A stretch of DNA of 64,000 nucleotides from an uncultured Dialister sp. (GCA_900547785.1 URIB01000003.1:62001-126000), one strand, 5' to 3'; positions 18,329 through 27,666 are shown, counted from the stretch's first letter. Program-made: numbers and translations. The notes: a model not told the origin generated them from the sequence alone.

Positions 18329-19843
18329 CTACCTCCCTGAAAGATTTCCTCTATAGCTGAGTGCCTCCGCCACATGTTCCGGCTGTATGTCCAAACTCCC
18401 CTGCAAGTCGGCAACGGTTCTTGCCACTTTGATAATCCGATCATAACTCCTGGCAGATAAATGAAGCTTATCAAAAACTTCTCTTAGCAAATCAGAACTT
18501 TCTTTATCTAAAGAACAAGTTTCTTTCAGCTGACGATGCCCCATTTGTGCGTTATTTTGCATATGCCATTTCTTCAGCCGCTCGGATTGTATTTTCCTTG
18601 CTTCTGAAACCCGCAAGGCTATTGTTTCCGACGCCTCTCCCTTGATTGTCGCCGTCATTTCACTGTACTTGGGCCTCATCACCGCCACATGTAAATCGAT
18701 TCTGTCCAGAAGCGGTCCTGAAATTTTCCGTTTGTACCCCCGTATCTCTCCATCGCTGCATGTACATGGCTGAGCAGGATCTCCCAGATATCCACAGGGA
18801 CAGGGATTCATCGCCGCAATAAGCACAAAATCGGCAGGATATACAAAAGAGGCATTCACCCGTGATATATGTACTTTTCTATCTTCCAGGGGCTGCCGCA
18901 AAACTTCAAGAACGCTCCGCGGAAATTCAGGCAATTCATCCAGAAAGAGCACTCCGTTATGTGCCAGTGTCACCTCGCCCGGCTTGGGAACAGATCCGCC
19001 GCCAATTAAGCCCGCCATGGAAATCGTATGATGGGGACTGCGAAACGGTCTTTCTTTCATAATATCTTCCACCTTAAATAAGCCCGCCACGGAATAAATT
19101 TTTGTTACTTCCAGTGCTTCCTCTCTTGTCATTGGCGGAAGAATCGTGGTAATCCGCCGTGCCAACATCGTTTTTCCTGATCCTGGCGGCCCTGTCATAA
19201 GTACATTGTGAGCACCGGCCGCTGAAATTTCCATCGCCCGCTTTGCCATAATCTGTCCCTGCACTTCCGCAAAATCTACATTACTTATGACTCGCTCCGT
19301 ATCTTCTTTTCGTCTTGCCGGCTCCAATGTTTCATGTCCTAGTAAATATTCCACCAGCTCACTCAAATTTCTTACGCCGTAAACTTTTACATTTTCACAT
19401 AGGAGAGCCTCTCCTGACACCTCAGGACTCATGAAAAATGTATGGATGCCTGCTTCCTGTCCGGCCAGCACCATCGAAAGAATCCCGGGAACAGCCCGAA
19501 TCTCTCCTTTCAAAGAAAGCTCCCCGATAAACATGACCCGGTTCAAAACATCCTGTGAAATCAACCCGCTTGCCGCCAAAAGTCCTACAGCAATCGGCAA
19601 GTCAAGTCCCGATCCGTCCTTTTTCAGATCCGCCGGCGCCAAATTGACTGTGACTTTGTCTACAGGAAAAGCGTATCCGGAATTCCGTATCGCCGACTGA
19701 ACTCGTTCCTTGGATTCCTTCACCGCCACTGCCGGAAGTCCTACGATGTCAAAAGACGGGACAGCCCGGCTGATATCCACTTCTACCGTAATGACATGCC
19801 CATTCAGTCCGAACGTACAAGTTCCATACACCTGTGCAAACAT
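18329..19843 (-). CDS. comM: ComM/YifB-family AAA+ ATPase (Mg-chelatase-like)
   Basis: 504 residues. In proteobacteria ComM is a helicase that extends branch migration during transformation; the role in Firmicutes is less tested. An N-terminal Lon-protease-like (ChlI) domain (residues 1-170, with VNLAPADLKKDGSGLDLPIA) precedes the AAA+ module: Walker A TGPPGSGKTML near residue 218, Walker B LFLDELPEF near residue 302, and a Mg_chelatase_C domain at the end (SARSYDRIIKVARTVADL). It sits between yraN and dprA, a frequent Firmicute order, spaced two bases from dprA. Confidence 0.93.
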   Translation of the reverse strand: MFAQVYGTCTFGLNGHVITVEVDISRAVPSFDIVGLPAVAVKESKERVQSAIRNSGYAFPVDKVTVNLAPADLKKDGSGLDLPIAVGLLAASGLISQDVLNRVMFIGELSLKGEIRAVPGILSMVLAGQEAGIHTFFMSPEVSGEALLCENVKVYGVRNLSELVEYLLGHETLEPARRKEDTERVISNVDFAEVQGQIMAKRAMEISAAGAHNVLMTGPPGSGKTMLARRITTILPPMTREEALEVTKIYSVAGLFKVEDIMKERPFRSPHHTISMAGLIGGGSVPKPGEVTLAHNGVLFLDELPEFPRSVLEVLRQPLEDRKVHISRVNASFVYPADFVLIAAMNPCPCGYLGDPAQPCTCSDGEIRGYKRKISGPLLDRIDLHVAVMRPKYSEMTATIKGEASETIALRVSEARKIQSERLKKWHMQNNAQMGHRQLKETCSLDKESSDLLREVFDKLHLSARSYDRIIKVARTVADLQGSLDIQPEHVAEALSYRGNLSGR

Positions 19844-19852
19844 GTTTTCCTC

Positions 19853-20206
19853 CTAAAATGCATTCTTGACATGACGGACCTTTTTCTCTCTTCCGCTTTC
19901 CATCATGACCTCCACCACATCAAAACGGATCCGTTTATTTTCAATTCCCTGTGATAAAAGAAATAAACGGGCTGTATAACGAATATGCCGTTGCTTATAC
20001 TTTGTCACCGCTTCTATCGGTTCACCATATCTTCTGTTTCTTCTGGTTTTTACTTCCACAAAAACAATTGTTCCGCCGTCTTGCATAATAAGATCAATTT
20101 CTCCATGCGCGGAACGGAAATTCCGGACGATACACTTCATGCCTTTATTTTCAAGATAAGTGCATGCATAAATCTCTCCGCCCCGCCCCAACTCCGTGGT
20201 CATCAT
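19853..20206 (-). CDS. yraN: YraN family protein (UPF0102, endonuclease-like fold)
   Basis: 117 residues. The nuclease-like signature is present: GEIDLIMQDGGTIVFVEVKTR near residues 36-56, with the E-D-ExK residues of the restriction-endonuclease fold, and a following YGEPIEAV. The cellular role is not established. It heads a run with comM, dprA, topA and trmFO, consistent with a link to DNA processing. GGAG lies seven bases from a doubled ATG, so the first Met could be either codon. Confidence 0.88.
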   Translation of the reverse strand: MMTTELGRGGEIYACTYLENKGMKCIVRNFRSAHGEIDLIMQDGGTIVFVEVKTRRNRRYGEPIEAVTKYKQRHIRYTARLFLLSQGIENKRIRFDVVEVMMESGREKKVRHVKNAF

Positions 20207-20404
20207 CTTATTTCTCCATAGAAAATTATTTTCAAACGCACATTATATTATAGAATAATTATATAATTATGATATGTATATTTCAATGCAAACCGAAATT
20301 GATAAAACGTGGAATCCACACAAGGTATCCACATTTTTATTGAACCATTCCATTTCGTCCATGCTTCTATAGAAAGCCGGATTACACATCGAAATATGAT
20401 AAAA

Positions 20405-20444
20405 CAAAAAAGCCTGCAGACCAACTATGAGTCTATAGGCTTTT
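20405..20444 (-). terminator. Terminator after tRNA-Thr
   Basis: AAAAGCCTATAGAC and GTCTGCAGGCTTTT pair with one internal mismatch; minus-strand T-run follows. Confidence 0.75.
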
Positions 20445-20450
20445 AATTTC

Positions 20451-20526
20451 TGGAGCCGACAACAGGATTTGAACCTGCGACCTACGCATTACGAATGCGC
20501 CGCTCTACCAGCTGAGCTATATCGGC
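20451..20526 (-). tRNA. tRNA-Thr (anticodon CGT)
   Basis: 76 nt with encoded CCA. Acceptor GCCGATA/TGTCGGC; anticodon loop TTCGTAA in stem GCGCA/TGCGT; T-arm GCAGG-TTCAAAT-CCTGT. Confidence 0.95.
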
Positions 20527-20538
20527 ATCAATACATTT

Positions 20539-20567
20539 ATTCTACTTAGATTACCCGGTTTTGTCAA
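20539..20567 (-). promoter_or_regulatory. Promoter of tRNA-Thr
   Basis: Minus-strand TTGACA (20562-20567), 17-base spacer, TAGAAT (20539-20544), 12 bases before the tRNA. The -35 half lies inside the duplicated segment described at 20555-20598. Confidence 0.8.
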
Positions 20568-20598
20568 TACTGATTTTTTCTTGCTTACCATAAATACG
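20555..20598. repeat. Direct repeat, copy 1: partial SDR 3' end plus tRNA-Thr -35 region
   Basis: About 38 of 44 positions match 22264-22307, in the same orientation. In copy 2 the sequence is the true 3' end of the SDR gene, including its stop codon. In copy 1 the stop is mutated (AAA TCA in place of AAA TAA) and only the tail is present. The pair brackets the DUF2254 gene and looks like an insertion scar. Confidence 0.8.
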
Positions 20599-20762
20599 GG
20601 ATATTATAAGAAATATTTCATAATTACGAGAATTTTTTACTTTGAAAAATAATCCATGTCGCTTTTAATTTTTTCCATGCCATCATCAGCTATGAAAAAG
20701 TACAGTGAACATGATAAAATGTTAAAAAATAATAAATTATCCCGAACAGAAAGGCTGAAATA

Positions 20763-22076
20763 ATGTTATCTGCAATAAAGTTATGGTTTATTAATGAAAA
20801 AAATCTTTTGAAGATGTCGAAGTTTATTATTTTGACGATATCTCTTCTTTTAATTACATGGATTTTCGATCATCAATACCCCTATCTGAAAGTCTACATC
20901 CCCAAACAACTCCTGTTATCGGTGGAAGTGTCCGTCAACTTTCTTTCGAATATATCGGGTGTTTTTTTGACAATAAGTATCTTTTGTTTTACTACCATTG
21001 TCACCGTACTGAATAAATACAGCAGCAGTATATCACCAAGGATGCTTCAAAGTTTTATAGACAAGACGGGCGTTCTAAGCTTGTACGGTATATTTGTGAG
21101 TGGATTTTTTTATTCAGTAATCAGCATCCTACTTCTCCAGGATCTTAATTCGGACCAAAATGTAATTGCAGGAAGTTTCGGGATTGCTTACTCGATCATC
21201 ACTATGATTGGATTTATCATTTTTTCTAAACAAGTTCTTGAGAACATTAAAATCTCAAACATTATCGAGGAAGTATACAATGAATGCGAAAAACTTATCA
21301 ATGACGAAGTTGAGCTTAGAACAAAGGCTGAGCGTTACAAAGATGATAAGATGGCAATAAAAATACCTATTGTAGCAGAAAAAACAGGTTATTTTTTCAA
21401 AATTAAATCAGATGATATACTTAAAGAACTTGATGGCATAAAAGCAGAGCTGACCATCACAAAAAAAATTGGCGAATACACTACTAAAGATGAATCCCTG
21501 GGAGATTTGAAGATTTTTAGCGGTAAAAAACTAAGTAACGAGCAAAAAGAAGTTTTAAGGGAAAAAATAACTCAACTCCTTGTAATCAATATTTTCAACA
21601 ACAGCGAAGAAGACTACCACCGTGGGCTTATCTATCTTACAGAGATTGCAAACATGGCTCTGAGTCCGGGACTCAATGACCCTAATACCGCCATTACGTG
21701 CATAAATAAAATTTCATCTCTATTGGGTAAACTATTATCCACCTCTAATCAGTTCATTATACTTAAAGAGGACAAAGATACAAAAATAATCTATCAGAGT
21801 TATTCTGTGGAAGATGAATTATATCTTGTTTTCAGCCAGATTATCTCCTACTCAGGTGGTGACCCATTGGTGACCAAAGCAATTTTGCATGGAATTTATA
21901 TGATTTATATGATGGCAGGCATGGGTGCCAAGGCAAGTGTAAAAAATTATTTTGATTCTTCTTACGATCTTCTCACGGCTAACTTCAGTCATGAAGTCCA
22001 CTTAAGCAAGTTCAAATTGATTAAAAAGAATATTGAAGAACATATTAGTCTTAAAGAGGAGAATGATTTAAAATAA
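20763..22076 (+). CDS. DUF2254 family membrane protein
   Basis: 437 residues, a predicted inner-membrane protein of unknown function. Four membrane segments are visible (about residues 19-37, 58-82, 104-126 and 136-158). A long soluble domain follows, with the DUF2254 hallmark ALSPGLNDPNTAITCI near residue 299. It reads opposite to its neighbours, is visibly more AT-rich, and is bracketed by a direct repeat of neighbouring sequence, so it appears to be a later insertion. GAAAGG precedes the ATG at nine bases. It has its own terminator. I know of no reliable role for the family. Confidence 0.85.
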   Translation: MLSAIKLWFINEKNLLKMSKFIILTISLLLITWIFDHQYPYLKVYIPKQLLLSVEVSVNFLSNISGVFLTISIFCFTTIVTVLNKYSSSISPRMLQSFIDKTGVLSLYGIFVSGFFYSVISILLLQDLNSDQNVIAGSFGIAYSIITMIGFIIFSKQVLENIKISNIIEEVYNECEKLINDEVELRTKAERYKDDKMAIKIPIVAEKTGYFFKIKSDDILKELDGIKAELTITKKIGEYTTKDESLGDLKIFSGKKLSNEQKEVLREKITQLLVINIFNNSEEDYHRGLIYLTEIANMALSPGLNDPNTAITCINKISSLLGKLLSTSNQFIILKEDKDTKIIYQSYSVEDELYLVFSQIISYSGGDPLVTKAILHGIYMIYMMAGMGAKASVKNYFDSSYDLLTANFSHEVHLSKFKLIKKNIEEHISLKEENDLK

Positions 22077-22114
22077 AAAATGAGATTAGCTCCAGCCAAA
22101 AATGACTCAGTGAT

Positions 22115-22149
22115 AAAAAAGACATCGCCTTTTAGCAGATGTCTTTTTT
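22115..22149 (+). terminator. Terminator between the DUF2254 gene and SDR gene, probably bidirectional
   Basis: AAAAAAGACATC and GATGTCTTTTTT form a stem with an 11-base loop. The run of T occurs on both strands, so it may also serve the SDR gene from the other side. Confidence 0.8.
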
Positions 22150-22263
22150 ATCCTCGAAATTATGTGTGAGATATTGGGAAAACGTATATAAAAAATAATA
22201 AAATTTTTATATCTTAACTATGAATTGAACTCAATCAAAAAGCGCCATGATATAAAAAATTGT

Positions 22264-22307
22264 CCGGTCTTGTCAATATTTATTTTTTCTTGCTTACCGT
22301 AAATCCC
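22264..22307. repeat. Direct repeat, copy 2: true 3' end of the SDR gene
   Basis: Partner of 20555-20598. It holds the last SDR codons, the stop, and a retained TTGACA that no longer has a good -10 at proper spacing. Confidence 0.8.
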
Positions 22308-23035
22308 GTTCCCTGCTGATTGGCCATAATCACCACGTCACTGATTTGTACTCTCTTCGGGCGGTCAATAATGAAAGCAATGACTTCCGCAATATCTTCC
22401 GCCTGCAGTGCATCTATTCCTTCATACACAGCGGCCGCTCTCTTTTTATCTCCTTTAAACCGGACTTCACTGAAAGGAGTTTCCACAATGCCCGGTTGTA
22501 CGGTCGTCACTTTCACATCACTGTCGATGACGTCAATACGGATACCGTCACTGAATGTCTTAACCGCCGCTTTTGTTGCACAATAGACAGCTGCCCCGGC
22601 ATAGGCATAAAGCCCTGCTGTAGAACCCATATTCACAATATGCCCTCGATTTCGTCCGACCATTTCCGGAAGAAATGCACGGGTAACGAGAAACAGACCT
22701 TTGATATTGGTATCAATCACTTCCACTATATCCTCTTCATGGGCTTCTCCATACGGTTCAAGTCCGCGGGCCAATCCCGCATCATTGACGAGAATATCAG
22801 GGGCACCCCAAGTCGTAAGACACTCTTTTGTGACCGTTTTCACCGCTTCTTGATCACGGACATCAAGTACATAGGTTTTCACTTTTACCGGGTGTTCTTT
22901 TTCTATTTTCTGTTTGATTTTTCCCAACTTGCTTTCATTTCTGGCAGCAATCGCCAAATCATACCCCTTTTCTGCCAAAGCCTTGGCCGTTGCAAGACCG
23001 ATGCCGCTTGTTGCGCCTGTTATAAATGCAAACAT
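22280..23035 (-). CDS. Short-chain dehydrogenase/reductase
   Basis: 251 residues, classical SDR. The cofactor motif TGATSGIG is at residues 6-13. VNDAG stands in place of the usual NNAG. The catalytic serine is in NMGSTAGLY and the tyrosine/lysine pair in YCATK near residue 151. It resembles the YdfG-like group that oxidises 3-hydroxy acids such as serine or 3-hydroxypropionate, but the substrate cannot be read from the sequence. Its last codons are duplicated at 20555-20598. AGGAGG precedes the start and a TATAAT box lies around 23064-23069. Confidence 0.88.
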   Translation of the reverse strand: MFAFITGATSGIGLATAKALAEKGYDLAIAARNESKLGKIKQKIEKEHPVKVKTYVLDVRDQEAVKTVTKECLTTWGAPDILVNDAGLARGLEPYGEAHEEDIVEVIDTNIKGLFLVTRAFLPEMVGRNRGHIVNMGSTAGLYAYAGAAVYCATKAAVKTFSDGIRIDVIDSDVKVTTVQPGIVETPFSEVRFKGDKKRAAAVYEGIDALQAEDIAEVIAFIIDRPKRVQISDVVIMANQQGTGFTVSKKK

Positions 23036-23120
23036 ATATATCCTCCTTAGATTTTTCTTTTATTATACTATGCTTTTGCTTCTCCGTCCGAATTCTTTTA
23101 CAATACAGGAAGGAGGTTCT

Positions 23121-23762
23121 ATGAAAAACTTGATTTCTTTCTTACTGTTCTCTTTATTGATTGCCGGTTGCAGCGGAGAAAAATCAACATTCTCCATACC
23201 CGATCCCCCGCCGGCCTCCGATACGGAATCAACAGAAAAACTGCCAAAACTCCACGAAATTCTTCCCGCTTCTCAATCTTTTTATCAGCAAGCCGTTCTT
23301 GCTTACGGCAAAGGAAATCATACAGACGCCTTGCAGCTCGCCAACCGGGCTCTGGAGCAGGATAAAGAAAATTATCAGGCTTTATCTCTGAAAGGAATTA
23401 TTTTAGCATTTGATATGTCTCCTGAAGAGGGCATTCCCTACATAGAGAAATCACTAACCATCGCCCCCGGCTATACGCAGGCTTTCTATGACATGGCAAT
23501 GGCACAAAAATTAGGCGGACACCCCGATATATCCAATGCATATTTTGAAAAAGTCGTGCATTCCGATTCTCAAAATGTATGGTCTTATTATGGCATGGCA
23601 ACCAATTGGGCGGATATGGGAAATAAAGACCGGTCTCTTTTGTATTTGGAAAAAGCGGTTGTTCTTGGCGGTGCAGATGTAATAGCCGCTGCGGAACGCC
23701 AGAATCATTTTTCCCGCTTCAGAGATGACACTGATTTCCAAAAAATTTTGGACAAAAAATAA
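23121..23762 (+). CDS. TPR-containing lipoprotein
   Basis: 213 residues. The signal peptide ends in the lipobox LLIAGC (Cys about residue 19), so it should be lipid-anchored, facing the periplasm or outer membrane. Tetratricopeptide repeats follow, recognisable as AVLAYGKGNHTDALQLANRALEQDKENYQAL, then GIPYIEKSLTIAPGYTQAFYDMA, then AYFEKVVHSDSQNVWSYYGMA and DRSLLYLEKAVVLGG. This suggests a protein-protein scaffold; partners are unknown. The start was chosen for AGGAGG four bases upstream of the ATG. It is one of the few plus-strand genes in the first 47 kb. Confidence 0.85.
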   Translation: MKNLISFLLFSLLIAGCSGEKSTFSIPDPPPASDTESTEKLPKLHEILPASQSFYQQAVLAYGKGNHTDALQLANRALEQDKENYQALSLKGIILAFDMSPEEGIPYIEKSLTIAPGYTQAFYDMAMAQKLGGHPDISNAYFEKVVHSDSQNVWSYYGMATNWADMGNKDRSLLYLEKAVVLGGADVIAAAERQNHFSRFRDDTDFQKILDKK

Positions 23763-23802
23763 ATACACACTCCGAGGTCTTTCCAAAGAGTGTGTATTTT
23801 TT
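23761..23802. terminator. Bidirectional terminator between convergent TPR lipoprotein and ABC-F genes
   Basis: AATACACACTC and GAGTGTGTATT with a 15-base loop. T-runs flank the hairpin on both strands, overlapping the two stop codons. Confidence 0.8.
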
Positions 23803-25693
23803 ATTCCATATGTTCCGCCAATGCATCCCATTTCCGGTATAAAGCGCCAAGTTTTTCTTCCGCTTCTTCATAGGCATCGCTCAGCTCCGAATAATTCTCC
23901 GGCTCCGTATTCATCCGCACACTGTACATTTTTATGGTTGCTTCCAATCTGGCGATTTCCATTTCTATATGTTCCAGCTTTTCCATCTGTCCCGGGGAAA
24001 TTTCTTTTTTTGACGGTTTTATTTTTTCTTTCTTTTCTTTTGTTTCGGCTTCTTTATTTTCTCTCCTTTCCTGTATTTCTCCATTTCTGTCGTTCTCAAA
24101 CGCTTCCAAATCTTTTTTCTTTTCTTTGTAATAAGAGTAATTTCCCAGGTATTCCGTGATTTTCCCGTCTGCCATTTCCAAAATTCTTGTAACCGCTTTA
24201 TCAAGAAAATACCGGTCATGAGATACAACCAGACAAGTACCTCCAAAAGATTGGAGTGCCTCTTCCATAATTTCCCGGGTAGGAATGTCCAGATGGTTGG
24301 TCGGCTCATCAAGAATTAAAAAGTTGGGTCTTTCTAAAAATAAACAAAGAAGAGAAAGTCTTGCTTTTTCTCCGCCGGACAGATGACTGACCTGCTTGAA
24401 TACGTCATCCCCATGAAATAAAAACATACCTAAAATATTTCTTGCTTCCTGCTCCCCGAAATGAAAAGTATTTCTTACTTCATCAATCACTGCCGCTCTC
24501 GCATGAAGACGCTCCTGTTCTTGGGAATAATATCCGATTCGCACCTGATTTCCGATACGCACCAGAGAATCTCCGGATTTTATTTCGCCTAAAATCATTT
24601 TAAGAAGCGTTGTTTTACCGGCACCGTTCGGTCCGATAAGCCCAACACGATCGCCCTTCTTTATGTGCAACTCCAGTCCTTTAAAAATGACGCGTTCTCC
24701 ATAAGAAGCCTCTCCTCTCAATACGTCCAGAACTTTTTCCGCCGACTCTTCTGCAGAAGGAAAATGAAAATCCAGCCTTGCCTGATGCACCGGCTTTTCC
24801 AGACGCTCCAACCTGTTTAACTGTGACTGTCTTCCCCGTGCCTGTTTCGATTTAATACCCGCCTTGTATTTCCGGATATATTCTTCTGTTTCCCTGATGT
24901 GCTCCTGTTGTTTTTCATAGGCTTTCTCATAGGCCTCATCCTGATTTTTTTTCGTAACCAGATAGCGGGTATATCCGCCGCAGAATGTGCGTATCCGGTG
25001 ATTTTCCAAATCAATAATTCCTGTCGCCGCCGCATCTAAAAAATAACGGTCATGGGAAATCATCAAAATACCGCCTTTATAGGAACGGAGATATTCTTCC
25101 AGCCACTCCAGCATGCCCATGTCCAGATGGTTCGTCGGTTCATCAAGCAAAAGAAAATCGGGATGACGGACAAAAGCCGCTGCTAAATTGATTCTTACTT
25201 TTTGACCGCCTGAAAAAGAATGGATATCTCTATCCCAGTCTTCCTCCGTAAATCCCAGTCCTGTCAATATTTTCCGGGTCGTCGACTCATAATCATATCC
25301 GCCAAGAAATTCAAATCTGGCTTCCGCTTGTCCATATTGGGCAACGATTTCTTTATTTTCATGATCCGCTTCCAATACTTTGGCAAGAGATTCCATTTTT
25401 TCTTTATAATATAAAACATCTTTCCATGCCGCCTGCATCTCTTCACGGACAGTAGTACTTTCATAATTGAAATCTTGGCGCAAATAGCCGATAACAGCCC
25501 CATTTTCCGCTTTTACGGAACCGCTGTCAAACTCCTCCGCTCCCATAATGCATTTTAAAAGTGTCGTTTTCCCCGCTCCGTTAGCTCCGACAAGTCCGAT
25601 CCGTTCTCCGCTTCTTATATCAAAAGAAACATTTTCAAATACTTTTTCAATCCCGAAAGATTTCGTCAATCCGTTGATTCTTAATACTGCCAT
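23801..25693 (-). CDS. ABC-F family ATPase
   Basis: 630 residues, no membrane segments. Two ABC modules: Walker A GANGAGKTTLLK (about residue 37) and GPNGAGKTTLLK (about 353); signatures FSGGQKVR and LSGGEKARL; Walker B LLLDEPTNHLD and LILDEPTNHLD. The linker of about 80 residues between them is the basic helical P-site tRNA-interaction motif of ribosome-acting ABC-F proteins. A charged coiled-coil follows the second module. This layout resembles YdiF/Uup-type translation factors more than antibiotic-resistance types, although the subgroup cannot be fixed by eye. It starts 27 bases after the secretin gene and may be co-transcribed with it. Confidence 0.9.
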   Translation of the reverse strand: MAVLRINGLTKSFGIEKVFENVSFDIRSGERIGLVGANGAGKTTLLKCIMGAEEFDSGSVKAENGAVIGYLRQDFNYESTTVREEMQAAWKDVLYYKEKMESLAKVLEADHENKEIVAQYGQAEARFEFLGGYDYESTTRKILTGLGFTEEDWDRDIHSFSGGQKVRINLAAAFVRHPDFLLLDEPTNHLDMGMLEWLEEYLRSYKGGILMISHDRYFLDAAATGIIDLENHRIRTFCGGYTRYLVTKKNQDEAYEKAYEKQQEHIRETEEYIRKYKAGIKSKQARGRQSQLNRLERLEKPVHQARLDFHFPSAEESAEKVLDVLRGEASYGERVIFKGLELHIKKGDRVGLIGPNGAGKTTLLKMILGEIKSGDSLVRIGNQVRIGYYSQEQERLHARAAVIDEVRNTFHFGEQEARNILGMFLFHGDDVFKQVSHLSGGEKARLSLLCLFLERPNFLILDEPTNHLDIPTREIMEEALQSFGGTCLVVSHDRYFLDKAVTRILEMADGKITEYLGNYSYYKEKKKDLEAFENDRNGEIQERRENKEAETKEKKEKIKPSKKEISPGQMEKLEHIEMEIARLEATIKMYSVRMNTEPENYSELSDAYEEAEEKLGALYRKWDALAEHME

Positions 25694-25720
25694 ACTTTCC
25701 GTCTTTCTCCCTGCCGTCCG

Positions 25721-27229
25721 TCATTCAATGATATCGGCTCTTATTATAATGATAATTTCAGACTCTTCCAAAGACTGTCCCCGGCTTTGAAAGAGTTTTC
25801 CCAGTAAAGGAATATCTCCTAAAATAGGAACTTTTCTAAATGTTCTGCTTTCTTCCTTATCAATCAGGCCTCCGATTGTCAGCATGTCTCCCGATTTCAG
25901 CCTGACCATGGTATCCGCCTGTCTGGTAATAATCCGGTACGCTTTCATCTCAGGCACGAGATAGGGAGTAGATACCTCTGCATTAATCCGGGCCGTAATT
26001 TCATTTCTTTCACTAATCCGTGGGGTATAAGAAAGTTTAATTCCCGCATCTCTGTATTCCGTTGTTGTCGTTCTGACTCCGTTATCCAGATGCTCTACCA
26101 ATACGGGGATTTTATTTCCAATCAATATTTCCGCTTCTTTTCCATTCATCGTTACCACATTGGGCTTTGCCAAAATCCGTGCTTTCCCTTGGGAAACAAG
26201 TGCGTTTAAACGAGCCTGGAAAAAGAAAGTATAAGGATGACCCGTGATGGAACGACCATAGGATAGTCCCGCATATCCTTCAGGTACACTGACATTCCAT
26301 CCGTTATGTTCTATATTTTTCATTCGGGGATTGCCGTTTTTATCGTATCGGATTTGCCCCTGTTCATCAGTGACATATTGTTTTTCATTCCAACTTTCAC
26401 GATGATAACCGGCGCTTCCCGTCAACGGTTTAAAATCCCAATCTATGCCCAATTCTTTTGCATGCGAACGATTGACGGCAATCACTTCGGCTTCTATTTT
26501 TACCTGTTTTTCCGGTATATCCAACCGTCGGAGCATTTCTTCCGTCTGCATCAACTCCAAAGGTGTTCCGCTCACAAAAATCGTATTGGCTGTACGGTTA
26601 TAACTTACATGGCTATCATCCGATAACCGGCTTAAACTCTCCGCCACTTCTTCAGCATCGGCATATGACAATCGGTATCCTTTCGCCATCCGCTTTTTCT
26701 TTGTATCATCGCTTTCATTGAAAATAACGATTGTATTCCTGTCAATTCTTGCAGCAAGTCCGCCGGAGGCCAGTACAAATTCCATGGCCTCTTCAGGTGT
26801 GACATGATCTATATCCGCCGTCACCACGCCTGACAAATGTCCCGAAAAAATAATATTTCTATGGGTCAGTTCCGCCAAACTCTGTAAAATCCCCTGCACG
26901 GGAGCATTTTTCACATGCAGACTGAAATCCGATCGGTTTTCAGTCATTTTTTGTTCTCCCGCGATTTCCTGCGTTTTAAGTTTCGTCCCCTGTTGTAATT
27001 CTATCCGGTCCATGCTTTCCGGCACAGTTTCATGGACACTTTTTTTCATATCCGTCTCCCCGATGCCGGCCGGAGTTATATTTTTAGCAAAAGAAATGCT
27101 TCCTAAAGACAAAAAGAAGCAGGTGCTTACCAGCACCGCCATGAGTTTTATGAAATTAAATTCAATGTTCTTTTTTCCGTCCCTCTGAATAAGTCCACTG
27201 ATTTTTTTTGAATTGATGATACTGTCCAT
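25721..27229 (-). CDS. Secretin (type II/IV pilus outer-membrane channel family)
   Basis: About 502 residues. After a signal-like hydrophobic stretch (LMAVLVSTCFFLSLG) come an STN/N0 domain (SLHVKNAPVQGILQSLAELTHRNIIF), an N1-type repeat (YRLSYADAEEVAESLSRL; NTIFVSGTPLELMQTEEMLRRLDIP), and the secretin core (QVKIEAEVIAVNRS; GKARILAKPNVVTMNGKEAEILIG; the C-terminal VPILGDIPLLGKLFQ). It should form the outer-membrane pore of a type IV pilus, competence or secretion apparatus. The start is uncertain: the reading frame opens 82 bases inside the PilP-like gene, and an ATG at the MAVLV position has no ribosome site. Short length and lack of AMIN domains separate it from classical PilQ. Confidence 0.88.
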   Translation of the reverse strand: MDSIINSKKISGLIQRDGKKNIEFNFIKLMAVLVSTCFFLSLGSISFAKNITPAGIGETDMKKSVHETVPESMDRIELQQGTKLKTQEIAGEQKMTENRSDFSLHVKNAPVQGILQSLAELTHRNIIFSGHLSGVVTADIDHVTPEEAMEFVLASGGLAARIDRNTIVIFNESDDTKKKRMAKGYRLSYADAEEVAESLSRLSDDSHVSYNRTANTIFVSGTPLELMQTEEMLRRLDIPEKQVKIEAEVIAVNRSHAKELGIDWDFKPLTGSAGYHRESWNEKQYVTDEQGQIRYDKNGNPRMKNIEHNGWNVSVPEGYAGLSYGRSITGHPYTFFFQARLNALVSQGKARILAKPNVVTMNGKEAEILIGNKIPVLVEHLDNGVRTTTTEYRDAGIKLSYTPRISERNEITARINAEVSTPYLVPEMKAYRIITRQADTMVRLKSGDMLTIGGLIDKEESRTFRKVPILGDIPLLGKLFQSRGQSLEESEIIIIIRADIIE

Positions 27230-27666
27230 TCTCCCACCCGATCTCCTCTCCGAACTGTGAGTGATTTTCCCTCTATTTCCAGCATGGCCAGATACACGTT
27301 ATTAAAGCTTATAATTCCCTGAAGCACCGGTATTGCGGATATTTCTTTTTCTGTTTTCCTCGGCGGCTGTTGTTTTCCTGATTTCTGATCCTTTCCGGGT
27401 TGTTTTGCATATTTACTTTCTGCCTGAAAAGGATCGCGGAGCGGTTTTGCCCGTAAATAAAGAGCAGCATCATATTTTTTTGTACTGCTCTTCCCTTCGG
27501 CTTCCTCTGCAGCAGGTGAATATACGGAAGCCGTTATTACTTTGTTTCTTTCCTTTTCATCGGACATGACATCGGTATTTCCCGTACCCCAAATGCCCCA
27601 AATCATAAAAACAGCCCCTGCCATTCCTGCTGCCAGTAACTTTTCCCTTTTGGTTACCCCTCTCAT
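27148..27666 (-). CDS. PilP/GspC-like periplasmic clamp protein
   Basis: 172 residues. One N-terminal membrane anchor (LLAAGMAGAVFMIWGIWG) is followed by a charged linker and a C-terminal HR-like beta domain (IPVLQGIISFNNVYLAMLEIEGKSLTVRRGDRVGEWTVSSIQKKSVDLFRGTEK). This is the form of PilP/GspC proteins that link the inner-membrane platform to the secretin. Its gene overlaps the secretin frame by about 80 bases, so the two should be translationally coupled. Other platform genes (pilM, pilN, pilO) are not next to it in this window. Assignment rests on layout and fold-type pattern rather than strong identity. Confidence 0.7.
   Translation of the reverse strand: MRGVTKREKLLAAGMAGAVFMIWGIWGTGNTDVMSDEKERNKVITASVYSPAAEEAEGKSSTKKYDAALYLRAKPLRDPFQAESKYAKQPGKDQKSGKQQPPRKTEKEISAIPVLQGIISFNNVYLAMLEIEGKSLTVRRGDRVGEWTVSSIQKKSVDLFRGTEKRTLNLIS

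Noticed and set aside
22914..23120. Longer N-terminus for the TPR lipoprotein
   Set aside because: It would run through the SDR gene and its promoter; the lipobox signal peptide starts cleanly at 23121 behind AGGAGG.
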